From NCBI GenBank assembly GCA_046259385.1, contig JBJYWI010000023.1, positions 1 through 25,208 of the forward strand: a DNA stretch of 25,208 nt. Direction: 5' to 3'. This stretch comes from CAVWDI01 sp046259385 (GTDB taxonomy: Bacteria > Chloroflexota > Anaerolineae > Anaerolineales > UBA4823). Position 1 is the stretch's first letter. The number at the start of each line of letters is the position of its first letter. The translations under genes were made by a program, and so were the position numbers. The notes under the pieces were generated by a model, which was given only the letters and a program-made list of their open reading frames with translations, had not been told where the DNA came from and did not search any database. Shown here piece by piece: positions 23,327-25,208 of the stretch.

Positions 23327-25208
23327 TTATATCTTACCGAGACCCTCGAGCACCCTTTGTGGGGTGAGTGGGAAATCACAAAACCAGACTCCGGTGGCAT
23401 CGTGCATAGCCGCAATAACCGCCGGAGCAAGTGGCAAAAAGGGCATTTCCGCCATTCCGCGTGCCCCCCAAGGACCAAGTGGGTCTGGATATTCAAGGAT
23501 CAGTGGTCTGGTTTGTTCAGGGATATCCGTAACGGTGGGGATGAGATAAGTCGAGAGATGCTCAGTCTTCACGATTCCTTCCTGCTGGATAAAATTTTCC
23601 ATTAATGCATACCCGGCAGCCTGAACAACTGCTCCTTCAATCTGCCCTTCGACCTGCTGGGGGTTTATCGCTTTACCGACATCGTTTGCAGATACAACAT
23701 CCAGTATTTTTATTTGACCGGTTTCAGTATCCACCTCCAGTTTGACGGATTGAGCGACGTATCCGTATGCAAAATTGGGGGTTGATTCACCCGTCACTGG
23801 ATCTAGTGGGGTTGTGGCTGGAGGCTGGTATTGATAAGTTCCGACAGCAGGTCTGTTCTCCTGGCGCCAGTTTTCGAGAGCCTGGTTAACCGCGCCGATT
23901 ATTGAATTGCCTGCCATAAAGGTCAAACGGGAAGCGGATACACTGCCGGAGTTATTAGAGCTTGCTGTGTCGGAAGGGATGAGTTCCACTTTATCCAGGC
24001 TCACTCCGGCTGCTTCTGCTACCATTTGATGGAAGACGGTATGGGCGCCCTGTCCCACATCTGTTCCGGCATGGTAGACAATCACTTTTTCGATATCTGC
24101 TCCTCCTTGAAGTTCCACAATAGCCCAGCACTGCTCGGGGAAACCGTAAGAGAAACCAACGTTTTTAAATGCGGCTGCGAAACCAGTTCCACATTTTATG
24201 GTTGACTCTGATTTTGCCTTGAGAACCTTTCCCCGGGTTTTCGGGCGTTTCCATTCTCCAGAGTCTGAAGTCCAACCTGATTTCCGGGCGCACTCTGCGA
24301 TCACCTTATCCAGATTGACCCCTGAAGGCAGCGGTGTATTGACTGAGAGCAGCGAACCTTCTTTCAAAACATTCCTAAGCCTCAACTCAACCGGGTCGAT
24401 ACCAAGCTCTTCAGCGATACGGTTCATCTGGGTTTCAGCGGCAAAAGCTGCTTGCGGACCGCCGAAACCCCTGAAGGCGCCTCCGGGGATGTTATTGGTA
24501 TAGACCGCATATGCATCAACCTTAACGTTCGGAATTTCATAAGGACCGGTGCACATCAAGGTTGCATTTCCGAGTACTTTGGTTGATGTATAAGCATACG
24601 CCCCTCCATCTGCTACCAATTCAACCTCGGCTGCGAGGATTTTTCCTTGATTGTTTACTCCCCACCTTGTGCGGATTGAGTATGGGTGGCGTTTGTGGTG
24701 ACCGATTATTGATTCATCTCTGCTCCAGATGATCTTCACCGGTCTGGAAATACCCTTTTTATGTAAATGCCATGCCCCAAGTGCAAGAACGATCTGGACC
24801 GACATGTCTTCCCTGCCTCCAAATGCCCCTCCGATTGCAGCATATTTAACCCGAACCTTATCCACATCAAGTGCAAGGGCATGGGCAATTTCCTCTCGGT
24901 CTTCGTGAGTCCACTGTCCGGCTGTCAGGACGGTGACCCTTCCCTCATCGTCGATGAAACCAAGGCCTGCTTCTGGCTGCAGGTAAGCGTGTTCCTGGGC
25001 TGGGGTGTGGTACTCTCCTTCAACAATCAGGTCAGCTGCTTCAAAGCCTTGATTGATGTCGCCTTTTCTTATTTTGTAGTGGCAGAAAATATTTGAATCG
25101 CGGTCTGGGTGCAATTTTGGAGCCTCAGCAGTACGGCTGAATTCAGGGTCAGTAATTATGGGGAGTTGTTCGTATTCCACATTAATTAATTCGCGCGCCT
25201 TTAGAGCA
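23327..25208 (-). CDS. Xanthine dehydrogenase/CO dehydrogenase family molybdopterin-binding subunit, N-terminus missing
   Basis: Large catalytic subunit of a molybdenum hydroxylase that oxidises N-heterocycles, aldehydes or similar compounds. About 627 residues are in the window, and the frame is open through the right edge (upstream residues read ALKARELIN before VEYEQLP). The N-terminal part, perhaps 120-150 residues, lies beyond it. Visible blocks are AGQWTHEDRE, FGGRED, GAFRGFGGPQAAFAAE, HAGTDVGQGAHTVF, and GARGMAEMPF, whose Glu fits the catalytic residue. The C-terminus ends normally with VLEGLGKI. The GTG at 25180 is an internal Val, not a start. Small FAD and [2Fe-2S] subunit genes may lie outside the window. 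Nicotinate, purine or CO type cannot be told here. Confidence 0.92.
   Translation of the reverse strand, partial: ALKARELINVEYEQLPIITDPEFSRTAEAPKLHPDRDSNIFCHYKIRKGDINQGFEAADLIVEGEYHTPAQEHAYLQPEAGLGFIDDEGRVTVLTAGQWTHEDREEIAHALALDVDKVRVKYAAIGGAFGGREDMSVQIVLALGAWHLHKKGISRPVKIIWSRDESIIGHHKRHPYSIRTRWGVNNQGKILAAEVELVADGGAYAYTSTKVLGNATLMCTGPYEIPNVKVDAYAVYTNNIPGGAFRGFGGPQAAFAAETQMNRIAEELGIDPVELRLRNVLKEGSLLSVNTPLPSGVNLDKVIAECARKSGWTSDSGEWKRPKTRGKVLKAKSESTIKCGTGFAAAFKNVGFSYGFPEQCWAIVELQGGADIEKVIVYHAGTDVGQGAHTVFHQMVAEAAGVSLDKVELIPSDTASSNNSGSVSASRLTFMAGNSIIGAVNQALENWRQENRPAVGTYQYQPPATTPLDPVTGESTPNFAYGYVAQSVKLEVDTETGQIKILDVVSANDVGKAINPQQVEGQIEGAVVQAAGYALMENFIQQEGIVKTEHLSTYLIPTVTDIPEQTRPLILEYPDPLGPWGARGMAEMPFLPLAPAVIAAMHDATGVWFCDFPLTPQRVLEGLGKI

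Noticed and set aside
25178..25180. GTG as the start of the Mo-hydroxylase gene.
   Set aside because: The frame continues upstream with family-like residues (ALKARELIN), so it is an internal Val of a gene cut by the window edge.
1..25208. CRISPR arrays, tRNA or rRNA genes, insertion sequences, attachment sites.
   Set aside because: By eye I saw no regular direct-repeat array, cloverleaf, rRNA core or transposase. A formal scan was not possible.

Overview
The window looks like a chromosomal segment of an anaerobic or facultative member of the Chloroflexota, probably class Anaerolineae. This is an inference from gene content and style, not from a marker gene. The clues are Thr/Pro-rich linkers on several exported proteins, an HX4D acyltransferase paired with a CDP-alcohol phosphatidyltransferase (an actinobacterial phosphatidylinositol-type pairing), a four-subunit 2-oxoacid:ferredoxin oxidoreductase, DUF503 and DUF4230 proteins, and two-subunit class I fumarase. 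I see no tRNA, rRNA, CRISPR array, transposase or phage gene. No stretch longer than about 235 bases lacks a gene.

Layout. Positions 10-4341 (+) form a tight four-gene run: lipid acyltransferase, CDP-alcohol phosphatidyltransferase, a lipoprotein solute-binding protein without permeases, and an M20 metallohydrolase. It converges on the fumarase pair (4351-5877, -; alpha transcribed before beta). A signal-peptide protein with beta-helix-like repeats and a C-terminal membrane domain follows (6102-7466, +). The gap at 7467-7694 carries two identically built promoters exactly 100 bp apart, a short GC-rich hairpin ending in a T run, and an orphan leader with a strong Shine-Dalgarno and a five-codon ORF. 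Downstream on the minus strand is korD-korA-korB-korC (10462 to 7695). A second orphan solute-binding lipoprotein lies upstream of it (10661-11989, -).

A DapA/NAL-superfamily lyase (12060-12974, +) is divergent from that lipoprotein and appears to be leaderless. Next come a large unknown membrane-anchored protein with Thr/Pro tracts at both ends (13026-15419, +) and a LipM-type octanoyltransferase (15466-16302, +). A DUF4230 protein (16344-17027, -), also probably leaderless, diverges from DUF503 (17102-17386, +). A catalytically atypical SDR and a YjjX-type NTPase follow head to tail (17470-18801, +). The minus strand then carries a membrane-tethered helix-hairpin-helix protein, a broad-type Asp/Glu racemase next to a cysteine-synthase-family PLP enzyme, a secreted metzincin protease, and the 3' part of a molybdenum hydroxylase large subunit that runs off the right edge after a clear terminator.

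Metabolic reading. Fumarase plus Kor fits a ferredoxin-linked, possibly incomplete or reversible, TCA sequence. LipM implies lipoylated proteins, such as the glycine cleavage system, elsewhere. The Mo-hydroxylase, PLP enzyme, racemase, M20 hydrolase and two solute-binding proteins fit scavenging of amino acids, peptides, sugars or N-heterocycles. The least ordinary features are the promoter and leader architecture at 7477-7714, the two TATAAT-N7-ATG starts, and the large unknown gene at 13026. I found no clear multi-gene defence or otherwise novel system.
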